This document shows positions 44,208 through 56,479 of a stretch of DNA of 64,000 nucleotides, one piece after another. Within the stretch, counting starts at the first letter, position 1; each line of letters starts with the position of its first letter. Origin of the DNA: Phytophthora quininea (lineage: Eukaryota; Oomycota; Peronosporomycetes; Peronosporales; Peronosporaceae). The notes below the pieces were generated by a model. That model saw only the letters and a program-made list of their open reading frames with translations, was not told where the DNA came from and did no database searches. The position numbers and the translations under genes are program-made. The stretch is taken from contig JAAVTG010000565.1 of NCBI GenBank assembly GCA_011947345.1, positions 434,001 through 498,000 of the forward strand, read 5' to 3'.

Positions 44208-45655
44208 ATGACAGCACTGACAGTGGATACCGGGCCGTCCTACGGCACCCAGTCGACGCACGAGCCCAAGAACTTTGCCGTCAGCCCGCGTCGCCGACTC
44301 ACTCAATGGTACACCAACATGGTCATGATCAACTTCGTCGAGTTCGCGGCCGAGTCGTCGCGCGGCGTGGTGCTGGCCACGCTCTTCCTCTACACCAAGT
44401 CGCTCGGTGGCGATCTGGCCTTCATGGGCATGCTCACCTCGCTCTTCTCCGTGGGGAGACTCATCTCATCCACCGTCTTCGGCTGGATGTGCGACCACTA
44501 CTCGTTCCGGTCCGTCTACTTGGTGTCGTCGGGAATCTGTCTCGTGGGCAACCTCATCTACGTGATGGCGGACGCCCACGTGACGGGAAGTTTGTTGGCG
44601 CTGGCGGGCAGTCGGTTCATTGTGGGCTTTGGCGCTGGCAACCGCAGCGTGTGTCGAGCGGACGTGGCGTCCATCACGACCATCAACCAGCGACTGCCGT
44701 ACCTGACCATGCTGGCCACGGTCGTGTTTCTCGGCTACGCGTTGACGCCTGGACTGGGCAGTCTGGTGGCCACCACGGACTCGTATCTGTTTGGCATCCA
44801 CTTCAACAAGTACACGTCGCCGGGCATGATCTTGGTGGTGTTCAACCTGCTAACGATCGTCGGGATGCTGACGGTGTACGACGAATCGGTGAAGGTGCAC
44901 GACGGACCTATTGAACCTCCGACGATAGATCGACCAGCAATACGTTGAGTGATCCGACTACGATGCCCGACAGAATTGTCAACATTGGTGCTGTGGTCTT
45001 CATCTTCCTGAATTTTAACGCACGCGGCATCTTGTCGGTCTTCGAGACTGTCAACATTCCGCTGTTCATACAAGCGACTGGAAGCGATCCGGAGAGTGTG
45101 AGTGCAGTGGTGGACGCGTCAAATTTCCAGTTCTACTTGGGGCTGCTGGGACTGCTGTCATACTTCTCGATTGATTTCTTCCGTCACAGTCTCCGAGACG
45201 TGAACTGGGTGCAATTGGGTTTTGTGTTGCTTGCTGGAAATGTGATATTGATTCTCGTGCCTGAGCATGATCTCTCGTTCCCGCAGCTTGCTGTCGCCGA
45301 GCTCCTGGTGTGGAGTGTCGGATGTCCCATTACGACGGCAGTGGTGCTGGCAGCCTTTTCAAGCTGCTGGGAGGTCGTCCGCAAGGCACGCTCATGGGTC
45401 TGCTCGGATCTGCTGCCTCGGTCTCCCGTATTGTGCTACCACTGATCCCCGCTGCCATCCCGACCCTGGCACCGGTTTTCTGGATCAACATTGTGCTTTG
45501 CGGTCTCAGCATCGTGCTGCTGGCGTGGTACACGCGTCTGGTTCGCAAAACGAAGGTGCAGATACTGATCGACGAGGAATACGCGCTCGAGTTGTCACCT
45601 CCAAACGATCCTCGCTCGCCTCTCGGTCGACAAGGTGGACTTCCCGGACAAGTAA
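44208..45655 (+). CDS. MFSD8-like MFS transporter, copy 4 (inverted near-duplicate of copy 2)
   Basis: From QWYTNMVMINFVEFAAESSR to the stop the sequence is almost the same as copy 2, including FGWMCDHYSFRS, GFGAGNRSVCRADVASITTI and EPEHDLSFPQLA-like stretches. The N-terminus (TALTVDTGPSYGTQSTHEP, then PRRRLTQWYTN) instead resembles copies 3 and 6. Against copy 2 it lacks one base near 44924 (CCTCCGACG for CCTCCCTACG), three bases near 45223 (in-frame loss of Ala), one T near 45359, and TT near 45628, which would change the last residues. With those restored the end is VDFPDK. The mixture of losses could be assembly error or early decay. Confidence 0.8.
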
Positions 45656-45816
45656 TCACCAGCACTGCGATCAAGCGAGTCCTGCTTTTCCAGCGTTAGA
45701 TATTTGGTTAGTATAACAACCAGCAGCGACTTCATTGGTGGCGATTCCCCCGCCACGTGACAACACATAAATCAAACCAAGCATTGCATTCAGAGTTTAT
45801 CCAGGTACAGTACTGT

Positions 45817-47249
45817 TCAACGACGGTCGGAAGCCGCGACTGCGCTGGGTGGGTATCCGCTTTCGGTGTCTGCGAGCAGATCCTTCGTCGTCGTGATCAC
45901 GAGTTGGTTGTACCACAACAGCATTCCCACGCTGAGGGCACACAGCGAAACGTTGATCCAGAACACCGGCGCCAGAGTGGAGATGGCCGCGGGTACTAAC
46001 GGCAAGATAATGCGAGAGACGGAAGCAGCCGAGCCAAACAACCCCATGAGCGTGCCCTGTGGCCGTCCTCCCAATAGCTTTGAGAACGCTGCGACGCCAA
46101 CCGCGGTCGTAATCGGACACCCGACACTCCACACCAACATCTCCGACACTGCAAGTAGCTCAACGGACAAGTCTACACCAGGAACAATCGCCAAAATCAC
46201 GTTGCCTGCAAGTAGTGACGTGAAGCCAACCTGCATCCAAGTCATGTCCGAGATCTTGTTGCGGAAGCGCTCGATAGCGAGATACGTCCAGACCAAGCAG
46301 ACCCAAGTAGAATTGGAAGTTGGAGGCCTCGACCACAGCACCTACGCTGCTCGGGTCTTTGCCCGTGGCTTCTAGGAACAACGGAATGTTCACCGTCTCG
46401 AAGACCGACAGCATGCCTCGAGCATTGAAGTTCATAGAGATAAAGACTGTGGCGCCCATGTACACGACTCGATCGGGTAGAGTGATCAAGTCACGACGGG
46501 CATTCACCGTCTGCGCTGCTGGGGCGCTTTCTTGCGGACCGTCGCGAGCTTTCACCGATGTATCGTACGCTAGCAGCATGCCGACGATGGACATGACGTT
46601 AAGCACAACTAAGATGGCACCTGGAGAAGTGAACTGGTTCAACTGGACGCCGAAGATGGATGTATCGATGTCGGCGACGAGGCTACCCAGACCGGGGGTG
46701 AGCGCGTAGGCTAGAAACTCCACGGTGGAGAGAAGTGATGTACGGCAGTCGCTGGCTGATGGTTGTCATCGCCGCCACGTCGGCTCGACACACGCTGCGG
46801 TTGCCGGCGCCGAAGCCCACAATGAAGCGGCTTGCGGCTAACACGATCAAGCCTCCGGTCGCAAAGCTATCCGCCGCCAAGTATACGACGTTGCCTAGCA
46901 GGCAAATACTTGACGACAAGAGGTACACCGACCGGAACGAGTATCGGTCGCACATCCAGCCGAAGAGCATCGACGAAATGAGTCGTCCGACCGAGAACAG
47001 CGACGTCAGCAGACCCATGTACGAGATGTTGCCGCCGAGCGACTTGGCGTACAGGAACAGCGTGGCCAGCACGACACCGCGCGATGCCTCTGCTGCGAAC
47101 TCGACGAAGTTGATCATGGTCATGTTGACATACCACTGCTTCTCTCGGGTCTGCTGCATCGGTGCGGCATGCTTGTCAGTCAACTCGATCGTGTCGTAGG
47201 ACGAGAGCTTGTCGTCGTGTTTCAGTGGTATCGCGGTATCCTTCGCCAT
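45817..47249 (-). CDS. MFSD8-like MFS transporter, copy 5 (divergent)
   Basis: The most diverged copy. The N-terminus is AKDTAIPLKHDDKLSSYDTI. Motifs: MINFVEFAAEASRGVVLATL, FGWMCDRYSFRSVYLLSSS, GFGAGNRSVCRADVAAMTTI, NFNARGMLSVFETVNIPLFL, and GGRPQGTLMGLFGSAASVS. The C-terminus (ESGYPPSAVAASDRR) lacks the NDPRSPLG tail shared by the other copies. Frame breaks near 46735 (one base) and near 46290 (two bases, around LLGL-TYLAIERF) interrupt it. A perfect hairpin lies 32 bp before the ATG. It is convergent with copy 4 (gap about 160 bp). Confidence 0.8.
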
Positions 47250-47280
47250 CTTGCCTGCGCTTGAATGGGAAGAATGGAGA

Positions 47281-47310
47281 GTGGTTTGAAAGCCAACGCT
47301 TTCAAACCAC
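47281..47310. repeat. Perfect 12-bp inverted repeat in the copy 5 promoter
   Basis: Arms GTGGTTTGAAAG and CTTTCAAACCAC, loop CCAACG, ending 32 bp upstream of the ATG of transporter copy 5. Spacing and perfection fit a dimeric transcription-factor site or a 5' UTR hairpin. Confidence 0.65.
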
Positions 47311-47523
47311 AACGCTGATGTCTGGTATCGAAACGGATAACGAATCTGTCCCCACCTTCCCATGAACACCAAGAAATGACCTTGAACTGCATCGCAGGTA
47401 TCCGCGCGAAATTCCCAACGACTCGCTTGTACTAGTATTTCGTTTAGGTAATTCGTGCTCGATTCACCAGAGCAGGTCGGCAAGTCGCTTGACTATTTAC
47501 ACAAAGCTCTATCGGGATGAACC

Positions 47524-48980
47524 TTACTTGTCGTCAAAGTCCACCTTGTCGGATCCCAGCGGAGACCGCGGGTCGTTAGGCGGAGACACTACCCGGAAGG
47601 CGTTTTCAACGTCGGCCAGCATCGTCAGCTTGGTCCGGAATACCAGCCGGCTGTACCACCACAGCAGCGCCACACTGAGCGCACACAGCGTGATATTGAT
47701 CATAAACACTGGCGTCAACGTCGGGATGGCAGCAGCGGCAAAATGATCCGCGAGATCGACCCGGCAGACCCGAGAAGCCCCATCAACGTGCCCTGAGGGC
47801 GTCCACCCAGCAACTTGGAGAAGGCCGCCACCACGACCGCAGTGGTGATCGGGCAGCCGATGCTCCACACCAACAGCTCTGCGAGCCCCAGACGACCAAA
47901 CGATAGCGAGTCGGGCATGATCACGAGCAGCACGTTGCCCACCAGCAAGACCAAGAAGCCCAACTGCACCCAGTTGCCGTCCGACATGCTCTTGCGGAAA
48001 TATTCGATGGAGAAGTACGAGATTAGCCCCAGCAGGCCTAAGTAGAACTGGAAGTTGGACGCGTCCACGACCGCCACGACGCTGTTGGGGTCGCTGCCCG
48101 TGACTTGCAGGAACAGCGGGATGTTGACCGTCTCGAAGACCGATAAGATGCCGCGCGCACTGAAGTTGAGGAAGATGAAGACGATGGCGCCGATGTTGAC
48201 GATGCGCTCGGGCATGGACGTCAAGTCAGACAGCGTGTTCTTGGTGGCCGCCGTCGTCGGGGACTCGAGCGGGCCATCATGGATGCCAATCGACGCGTCA
48301 TACGTCGTGATCATCCCGATGATCGTCAGCGTGTTGAACAGCACGAGGATGACCCCGGGCGCCGTGAACTTGTTGAAGTGCATGCCGCAGAAGAAGACGT
48401 CGATGTCGGCCACCAGACTGCCCAGGCCAGGCGTCAACGCGTAGCCGAGAAACACGACTGTCGCCAGGATGGTGAGATATCGGAGGCGTTGGTTGATGGT
48501 CGTCATGGACGCCACGTTGGCTCGGCACACGCTGCGGTTGCCAGCGCCGAAGCCCACAATGAACCGACTAGCCGCCAGCACCGTCAGACTGTTGGCGACG
48601 TGGATGTCGGCCAGAAGGTAGATGAGGTTGCCCACGAGACAGATTCCCGACGACACCAAGTAGACGGACCGGAACGAGTAGCGGTCGCACATCCAGCCGA
48701 AGACGGTGGACGAGATGAGTCTCCCCACGGAGAAGAGCGAGGTGAGCAGCCCCATGAAGGCCAGGTCGCCACCCAGCGACTTGTTGTAGAGGAAGAGCGT
48801 GGCCAGCACCACGCCGCGCGACGACTCGGCCGAGAACTCGACGAAGTTGATGAGCGCCATGTTGGTGTACCATTGCGTGAGGCGGCGGCGCGGACTGGGC
48901 ATGAAGTCTCGTGGCGGGTTGTCAACTGCCACGGAGCCGTAGTTGGCGCTGCCGTTGTTGAGCTTGGGATGCTGCACCAT
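47524..48980 (-). CDS. MFSD8-like MFS transporter, copy 6
   Basis: Single exon starting VQHPKLNNGSANYGSVAVDN after Met. Motifs: NMALINFVEFSAESSRGVVL, FGWMCDRYSFRSVYLVSSG, GFGAGNRSVCRANVASMTTI (Asn replaces the Asp of RADVA), and GGRPQGTLMGLLGSAGSIS. The end is DPRSPLGSDKVDFDDK. The first 300 bp after TQWYTN are nearly identical to copies 2 and 4, later parts less so. At about 47733 the sequence CTGCTGCCATC stands where copies 2 and 4 support ...CCCGCTGCCATC: a loss of seven bases between short CTGCC repeats, shifting frame before the last two helices. This could be real replication slippage. Confidence 0.8.
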
Positions 48981-49900
48981 GTTCGGGGCCTTGCGGTTAT
49001 TCAGGCCTGACTGGACGGATACACTGAGCTGTGCGAGCCGGCGGAGATGCAGGAATGAGGCAGCGCAAGCTGCAGGCGGATGGTGATCAGAACCAGTAAA
49101 ACGTCGCGACCATCATTCCACTGGTGGCACGCGTGTCTATCGTCGAATCTTGCTTTTAGTCAAGTGCAGAGACCAAGTCGCAGTCTTTTCATTGATACTT
49201 TGGCGCTGGACTGGAGCAGCCACCACAGCAGCTTGGACTGCCCCAAATGGATTTTAGATGGCACGGCGGGATCGCTCACAGCAGCAATGCAACCGGCTTG
49301 CAAGGCGGACTCGTCCATTGCTCTGCATGGGACATGGCAGTTCCGACTGGTGCAGAGCTCTGGCGGCAACTGGCAAGAAGAGGCGGTCTCCGTGGTGCTG
49401 GCAACGTTGGATGGTCGCATTCGAAACCCGCTGGGCTGCACGCCCCAATCTGGACCGAACAAGCGGTTCGCCTTCTCGGCGCAGTCGCGATTGGCACGCA
49501 GGGAAGGTGACGCGGTGGCACTTGGATGTGGGCGTTTCCGACGGTATTGTCACTGATCTTGCCGTCAACTGCTTGCTGTTCGCCTTGCTGCTTGGCGGCG
49601 TCCTTTGAAGGCAACATCCTAAAGTCCATCTCCTTCAGAGAGTGCGTCACCGAGCCTCAGGCTCACGAAAGACTCCATGCAACAGCGGAACTTATTATAG
49701 CGACCACTTTGAAAGCGCTCCAGGAGTGTCCGGAGTGACGCCACACAACTTTATCGCCTGTAATAACTCAGTCATGAGCCTGTGGCAAAGGTTCGGAGGC
49801 TTTGCTGCTATTGTCACTCGCATCAGGTGTCTCTATTTCACAATGTCACTACACCCATCATGTCACTAAAGTTGCCTCCACACAAAAGTCTCCGACCAAC
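48981..49900. other. Intergenic region before THOC1
   Basis: 920 bp. Overlapping open frames on both strands between 49080 and 49740 have no domain or intron pattern. No repeat found. It holds divergent promoters of transporter copy 6 and THOC1. Confidence 0.4.
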
Positions 49901-52111
49901 ATGGCGCTCAACCTGGCGCAGTCCGCCGAGGTGCGTGGCTCTCTGTGTTCCCCCTGCCTGCCTACTCCAACCCTTCCTCCATCTACAGGACTCCATCCGC
50001 CGCTTCTTCCAGAGAGAGGACGCGCTCGCCCGGCTCGGCTCCCTCTACAAGGACACGATCCAATCGGTCGAGAGGGAGCTCAAAGCCCCACGCCCACAGG
50101 AGGCCACGCATAACGTGTTGGACCTGGCAGTGCAGAAGCTCGTGGAGCGTCTCTCCTGGCAGCTGCTGACCGAGAGCCGCGCCTCCCCGTGAGCGTGGGC
50201 GTGCCGCAGCTGCTGGACTTGTGCATCGCCGGCGTGGAGAACGAGTTCCTGGTCAACAGCACGCCTTACAAGGTGCTAGAGGACCTTTTGGAGGGCCAGA
50301 CCATCAGCACGTGCGAGAAGCTCTGGGAGCTGCTAGAGGCTCGCAAGGACAAGCTCACGACGGTGGGTGGGGCACTGTCGATTAATTCAAGACTGGACTG
50401 ACGGACTGCTGGTACTGTAGTCGGCGTTTATTGCAGGACCTGGTCGTACCACCAAGGCGTCCTTGTGTCTGCTGAGGCTGTGCAATGCTCTGCTGCGACG
50501 ACTGTCCAAGACACACAACAGCGTCTTCTGCGGCAAGATCTTGCTGTTCTTGTCCTTCACGTTCGCCTTGTCGGAGCGTTCGGCTGTGAACCTGACGGGC
50601 AAAGCCAATGTGACCAATGTGACGGTGTATGAGGACCAGGATGCGTTCGACTTGGCCGAGGCGACGGACGCTGTCAAAGCGACGGATATGCCTGGTCTGG
50701 AGGTGAGACTACGAGGGGTTGTAGAACGTGTTCATACAGATTGCTCACTGATATGCTCTTTTGTAGATTGACAATGATCCAAGCGCCGACGTCGGCCCGA
50801 TCGACTACAATCTCTACAAAACCTTTTGGGACCTGCAGAGCTTTTTCCGCGAGCACCAAATGGCGCTTCAGTCGGCAGAGAACTGGGAGAAGTTTGTACG
50901 TGTTTGGCTGTATCTCCTTCCGGTTTCCCCTATTGTGCAGTTGATTAACATTTGACTTGTAATGCAGTTCACGGAGCTGAATGTAGTTTTGGCAGCCTTT
51001 GAAGGAAATGCCTTCTCCCGGACGATTTGGAGCGCTCGCGGGACATGAGTGGGGCCCCGTTCAGTCGGCGGATATTGTCATGCACGACGACTCCAACGAA
51101 CACGCAGCGGACCAAGGTGTTCAGGAACACTTCTTCCAACCAAAGTACCTGACAAACAGTCGCCTCTTCCGCCTCCAGCTTCGTGACCCGATTCTTCGAG
51201 AGTGCATGTTGACGCAGTTCCTCATCCTGTTCAACGATCTAGCGAGAGCAAAGCCGCCAGTGGGAACGACGACCCCAAAGACCAAGCTGAACGAGCTCAA
51301 TGACCGCGTCGTGGCTCTGCTGAAGCAAACACCGTCCGATGGTGAGGGCTTCAGTGAGATGGTCTCGTACGTTCTCGAACGTGAACGCAATTGGGTCCTG
51401 TGGAAGCAAGAGAGATGTCCGCCATACGAGAAATATCCGCCGAAGGACGGAGAACCGTCATCTCCTTCGAAGCAACTGGTGAAACGACCCCGCCGCCAGC
51501 TCACGTCTCCGCTATTGGAGCAGATTTTGTCTGAGAGCTCAAAGCCGTCCCAGATCCTTGAGAAGATTAAAGGCAAAGCCAGAGCCACGGAGGTCTCTCT
51601 AAGCACGTATACCGACCGGTTTAAGGAAGCGTGGGATCCGGAGAATGGTATTGAAGAGGAATATTGGCCGGACAAAGACGAAATGGTCTGTTGGAGAACG
51701 ATGCGCGCAGCGATGAAGTCGAGTGTGAACCACTTGGACCTGGCCGTTAAAGGTACAGGTGCTCTCGTGAAAGGCATTCTTGGAATGGACACCAGCGAGG
51801 AACACAAAGAAGCTTCCTCATCTTTGGCTCAAACAGCACACCAACCGTCAACTCCTTCACCCCGAGCCACAATCGCTGATAGCGATGATGTCAAGAAGGA
51901 ACCCACGACAACAACCGAGTCTGGCGGCACTCCATCCAAGTCGAGTCCGGTGAGTCTGAAGCGAGAACGCAGCGACTCGCTGAAACGTGTTCAAAATGGA
52001 AGTGAGCCGCCAAGCGGGTGGGTCGCATTCGTATCCGGGACGACGACGTGGAATCCGGCGAAGAACCCTGAGTTCAAAGTAGAAGGAAGGAAGCAGCTCG
52101 GCCTGTTATAA
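49901..52111 (+). CDS. THO complex subunit 1 (THOC1/Hpr1)
   Basis: Five exons: 49901-49930, 49989-50362, 50437-50702, 50767-50895, 50968-52111. THOC1 signatures: [20 protein letters not shown] followed by [66 protein letters not shown]; and [23 protein letters not shown] couples transcription elongation with mRNA export. The C-terminal 130 residues are Ser/Pro/Lys-rich and end without the death domain of the human protein. Frame breaks near 50189 (CCCC), 50460 and twice near 51025-51065 need one base each; the last pair restores [20 protein letters not shown]. Confidence 0.92.
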
Positions 52112-52157
52112 ATTGGCTTGTTTTTTATAGCGAGGTCAAGTCTCCCAGTGTGCGATA

Positions 52158-53627
52158 ATGGAGGAGGACAGTGATGATGACTTCGACGAGGAGCAGTATC
52201 TGTTGGCTGTGCAGTGCAGAAGTATTACTATCAAGGATTCTACCCGATTGGGGTATTCGTTATCTGGTGCGTGAACGATTTTGTTCACGGACTTGGTGAT
52301 GGTCTGTCTAACCTGCGGGTTTTCAGGTCTCTCCTTCGAGCTGACTGCTACGATCTTAGCGGGTGTGACAACGAAGTACGTCCAGTGGTTGCCTCCTTTC
52401 TCACATTACCTTTCCACTGACAGTCCACTCGCGACTTCGAGCAGGGAAATCCGCCTATAATCTACGCGAGCAAGGTTGAAAGCAACGAGAAGTCAAGTCG
52501 AGACGCTGTGCTGGGAGCCTTAACGCTACATTTTTTGTCATCAGCGCGGTAGTATTGTCCTGCTTCGACTGCTGTTGAAATACAAAGCTGACATCAACGC
52601 GTTGTCAAAGGTAAGCTTCAAAAGCATCAAGTGAACTTAATTTTTTATTGTAACTTGGTGTGCTGAAGCTGCGAGAGACTGCTCTCATCGTTGCAAGTCG
52701 AAATAAGCGATTAGAAGTCATTAAGTTCCTTCTCAAGCGTGGAGCAAGTCCCGACCTGGTTGACAGAACAGGCTATTCTGCGCTGCGGTGGGCTGTTGTT
52801 CACGAGCACGTGCCAATGGTAAATCTCCTCCTGAAACACGCATCAGTGACGAAGGTAAGCTCGTGGTAATTTCCATTGAACTTTAATGCGTTCTCATTCC
52901 TGTGTTTGGGCTAGGATTGCTACACTGCAGGGTCTGCCTTGGATATTGCCAGGAAAGGAACTTCTGAGCGCCACGCGCTCGTTCTGAAAGCTCTCGAGAC
53001 GAAGCTTGGTAAGTGCTTTGTAGTGTCTTGGATGGCTTCTATTTTCCCAACCATTTTGTTGATGACAATTGTTTAGTTGCCGAGCGAGAAGCTCTGCTAC
53101 TCCAAATCGCAGAGGTGAAAAACCAGGATACAATAGAGGAGATCGACCAGTATCGACAGCGGCGTCAACTTAAACGACAAGCCAAAGCTGCCGAACAGGC
53201 GAAAGCAACCGAAGCATCAGCTCAAGCAGCACTCAAACTATCCAAGAAACTCCGCAAGCAGAAAATCGTGGCCGATGCAAAATCCAGGAGAGCGATCGAG
53301 GAATCGGTGGGGACTCGCGTTCCAACTCCAGTCGAACGGATCGTAGGGAAAACTTTGGAAGACATCGGCGAAAGTACCAGCAGTTCGTGGGTCAAAGTTG
53401 GTGCAGGCAAATGGCAGACACGTGACCACCTGCAGGAGACAAGCACAGCGGCCCAAACAGCAGCGACAAGCACCCTTGTGGAATCGTTCGCAGCTGACAG
53501 GAAAGCAGCTCGGGAACTGCTCACGAGCGACGGTAAGTGGAAATTGTTCTTAGGACGGCAGGTGCACTCTAGCGTTTCAACGGCCAAGCTGCAACAAGCT
53601 CAGCTCACCATCGAGGACATCGAGTAG
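52158..53627 (+). CDS. Ankyrin-repeat protein with C-terminal coiled coil
   Basis: Seven intact exons: 52158-52213, 52327-52375, 52424-52474, 52545-52610, 52669-52854, 52915-53008, 53077-53627, all with GT-AG borders in phase. After an acidic start (MEEDSDDDFDEEQYLLAVQ) come about four ankyrin units (FEQGNPPIIYASK; SIVLLRLLLKYKADINALSK; ETALIVASRNKRLEVIKFLL; GYSALRWAVVHEHVPMVNLL). A Lys/Gln/Ala-rich coiled coil follows (RQRRQLKRQAKAAEQAKATE), then a Ser/Thr-rich tail. The exon/repeat correspondence is approximate. It starts 46 bp after the THOC1 stop. A partner-binding adaptor is likely; the specific role is unknown. No frame error is seen in this gene. Confidence 0.85.
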
Positions 53628-53829
53628 CACACAATTGCTGGAAAGCGACGCTCCGTGGAGACGTTTCCTCAGCTGCCAGCGACAGAAGCAACTGGCGAGA
53701 TGTTGTCGGGCATCCAGCGGGTTCACTAGTTGTACCCACGTTGAAGCTGCAGCAGGTTGAAATCATTGGGCAGGAACACTTTCCCACTTCTGAAGTTGCC
53801 CCCTCCAGCACAAGTTCGACCCCACTACG

Positions 53830-56479
53830 ATGCTTAGCATTTCCAACACCGAAGCGTACTCGGACGGCGGTCCGCGCGTGATCCGCTTGCCCCTTACAAA
53901 TATGTGCACGTGCTGGACACCAACTCCAACGTGTCCCGCGTGCTGGCTGGACCGCTCACCTACACTCGACAGGAGCACGAGCATGTGCTCACGGCGCCGA
54001 AGGACATGATCGTGCTGCCGGCCCAACACTACGTGGAAGTGCGCAACCCGGTGGTGCGCTCCGAGAACGGCGACATTGTACGCGACGCCTTCGACCAGGC
54101 AAAGCTCAAGCACGGGGAGATTGAGTTCCGTGTGTTTGACAAGTACCCAGAACCGTTCCCGCTGTATCCAGGGGAGGAGCAGATTGGGGGATCCGTGAAT
54201 TGCGAGTCGTCCCGGTTGACTCGGCGCTTCATATTCGAGCGACAAGGAAGTTCGACAAGAGCGTGGCTGGGGACGAGTGGCTCTTCGTGGGCCCGGCGAC
54301 CTACTACCCGAGGGTCGAAGAGGAGATTGTCGCCGTCGTGGTTGCTATCGTGATCAAGAAGAACCAAGCCATCAAGTTCCGAGCCGAGAAGAAGTGCACT
54401 GACTCGCAGGGCATTGAACGCGATGCCGGTGAAGAGTGGCTAGTGCGAACGCCCGGCGCCTACCTCCCTCAGATCGACGAAGTGCTAGTCGAGACGCTCA
54501 ACGCGCATATATTAACGGACGAGACGGCACTGCATTTGCGTGCATTGCGAACGTTCACGGACGTGTACGGAAACCCCGTCGGGCTGGTGAAGAGTGGCTC
54601 ATTACCACACAGACGACAGAGACCCATGTCCAGGACGTGCACGAGGATATCGTTGGATATGTCAGTGTCACGATCCTTACCCACCGCCAGTACTGCGTGG
54701 TAGTGGACCCGGTGATCGACGGCGTCCAGCGACGCGGTACTCGTCAACTACGCAAGGGAGAGGCTTCGTTTTCCTTCAACCGGGTGAGGAGCTTGAGAAT
54801 GGCTGTGTAGAAGACATTTGCGTACTTGCCGACGACGAGGCCGTACTGCTTCAAGCTGTGGAGACCTTCGTCGAGTTCCCTGAACAGGAAAGCGGCGAGC
54901 CGGAGGGGAGGACGCCAGCGACTACCCTGTCAAGAAGAAATCTGGGATCAAACGCGAAGCCGGCGAGCGCTGGATGGTGCACGGTCCACGTGAGTACATT
55001 CCTCCTATTCAAGTGAAGGTGTTGGAAACTCGACGGGCCATCCCGCTCGATGTCAACGAAGGTGTGTACGTCCGTAACCGTAAGACAGGCCACGTGCGAG
55101 CTGTGAAAGGCGAGACTTACATGCTCCAGCCGACGGAAGAGCTCTGGGCAAAGTACTTGCAGCCGGCAGTCGAGGAGTTGCTGCTGTCACAAGCGAATGG
55201 CTCCGCGTACGTCACTGACCCAACCTTAAGCAGCAAGTTGACGGCGAGTCTCGGCCCCACTTGGGACAACAAGAAAGGTGTTCCTCGAGCTCGTGATCCT
55301 ACGCGGGTGGTGACGTTCGAGGTGCCGCACAATGCCGGCATTCAAGTCTATGACTACAAGACCACGTCGTCGCGAATCTTGTTCGGACCGACGCTGGTAA
55401 TGCTGGAACCGGACGAGCAGTTCACTGTGCTCCGTCTCTCTGGTGGTGTGCCGAAAGAACCAAATGTGATCCGTACTCTGTGTCTGCAGCTCGGACCCGA
55501 CTTCATGCGCGACCAGATCATCGTCGAGACGTCCGACCACGCGCGACTGTCGCTCACCATCGCCTACAACTGGCGCTTCCGAGTAGATTCGTCAAAGCCC
55601 GCCGACGCAGCCAAGGTGTTCAACGTCAAGGACTTCACGGGCGACGCCTGCAAGACGCTGGCGTCGCGCATCCGAGGCGCTGTCGCCGTGCAGGACTTTG
55701 ACTACTTCCACAAGCACAGCGCGCAGATCATTCGCCAGTCCATCTTCGGTCTGGACGAGAACAACAAGCTGCGCGGCGAGCTCATCTTTCCGGCCAACAA
55801 CCTGTGCATCACGAACGTAGACATCCAGTCTGCCGAGCCTGTGGACCAGCTCACGCGCGAGAGTCTGCAGAAGTCGGTCCAATTGGCCATCGAGATCACC
55901 ACCAAGTCGCAGGAGGCTCGCGCCAAAGCCGTCGCCATGAAAGAGGAAGAAGCCGCCAAAGGTGAGCTACTGCGGCAACAGCTCGAGAATCAGTCCAGCG
56001 CCGAAGAAGCCCGCAAGAGCCTGGTGCAGCTCACAGCCGAGTGCAGTGCCGTGGAGGAAGAAGCCGCCGCTGTGAGTCGCGCCCGAGCCCAAGCTCAAGC
56101 CGCAGAGATCGAGGGCCAAGCTGCAGTGCGACAGGCCGAGCTGCGAGCTCAGGCAGAGCGCATCGCGCACGAGGCGACCGTGGCTCGTGTCAAGGAGGAC
56201 CAGGAGCTGAACGTGAAACACGCCGAGCGTCTGGCTGAGGTGGAGGTCCGCAAGAAGCGCGAGCTGATGGCCATCGAGGCCGAGAAGTTCCAGCAGATGG
56301 TGAGCAGTGTTGGGCAGGATACATTGGTGGCGTTGGCCCGCGCGGGGCCTGATGGGCAGGTGAAGATGCTGGAAGCGCTCGGACTGAGCGGATACCTCAT
56401 CACGGACGGCAAGTCGCCCGTGAATTTACTAGGCACGGCTGAAGGAATCATTCGCGGCATCTCGCAGGCGGACCAGTAG
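53830..56479 (+). CDS. Major vault protein
   Basis: An intronless gene of about 880 residues. N-terminal vault repeats begin YVHVLDTNSNVSRVLAGPLT, then FPLYPGEEQ, VAGDEWLFVGPATYYPR, GEEWLVRTPGAYLPQIDEVL and HEDIVGYVSVTILT. The shoulder (band-7-like) domain covers ETSDHARLSLTIAYNWRFRV, and a long cap helix (AEEARKSLVQLTAECSAVEE onward, Ala/Glu-rich) ends with LVALARAGPDGQVKMLEALG. This is the protein that alone forms the vault ribonucleoprotein shell. Five frame changes between 53885 and 54970 each require one added base and restore the repeats. The 3' 1.5 kb is a single intact frame. Confidence 0.93.
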
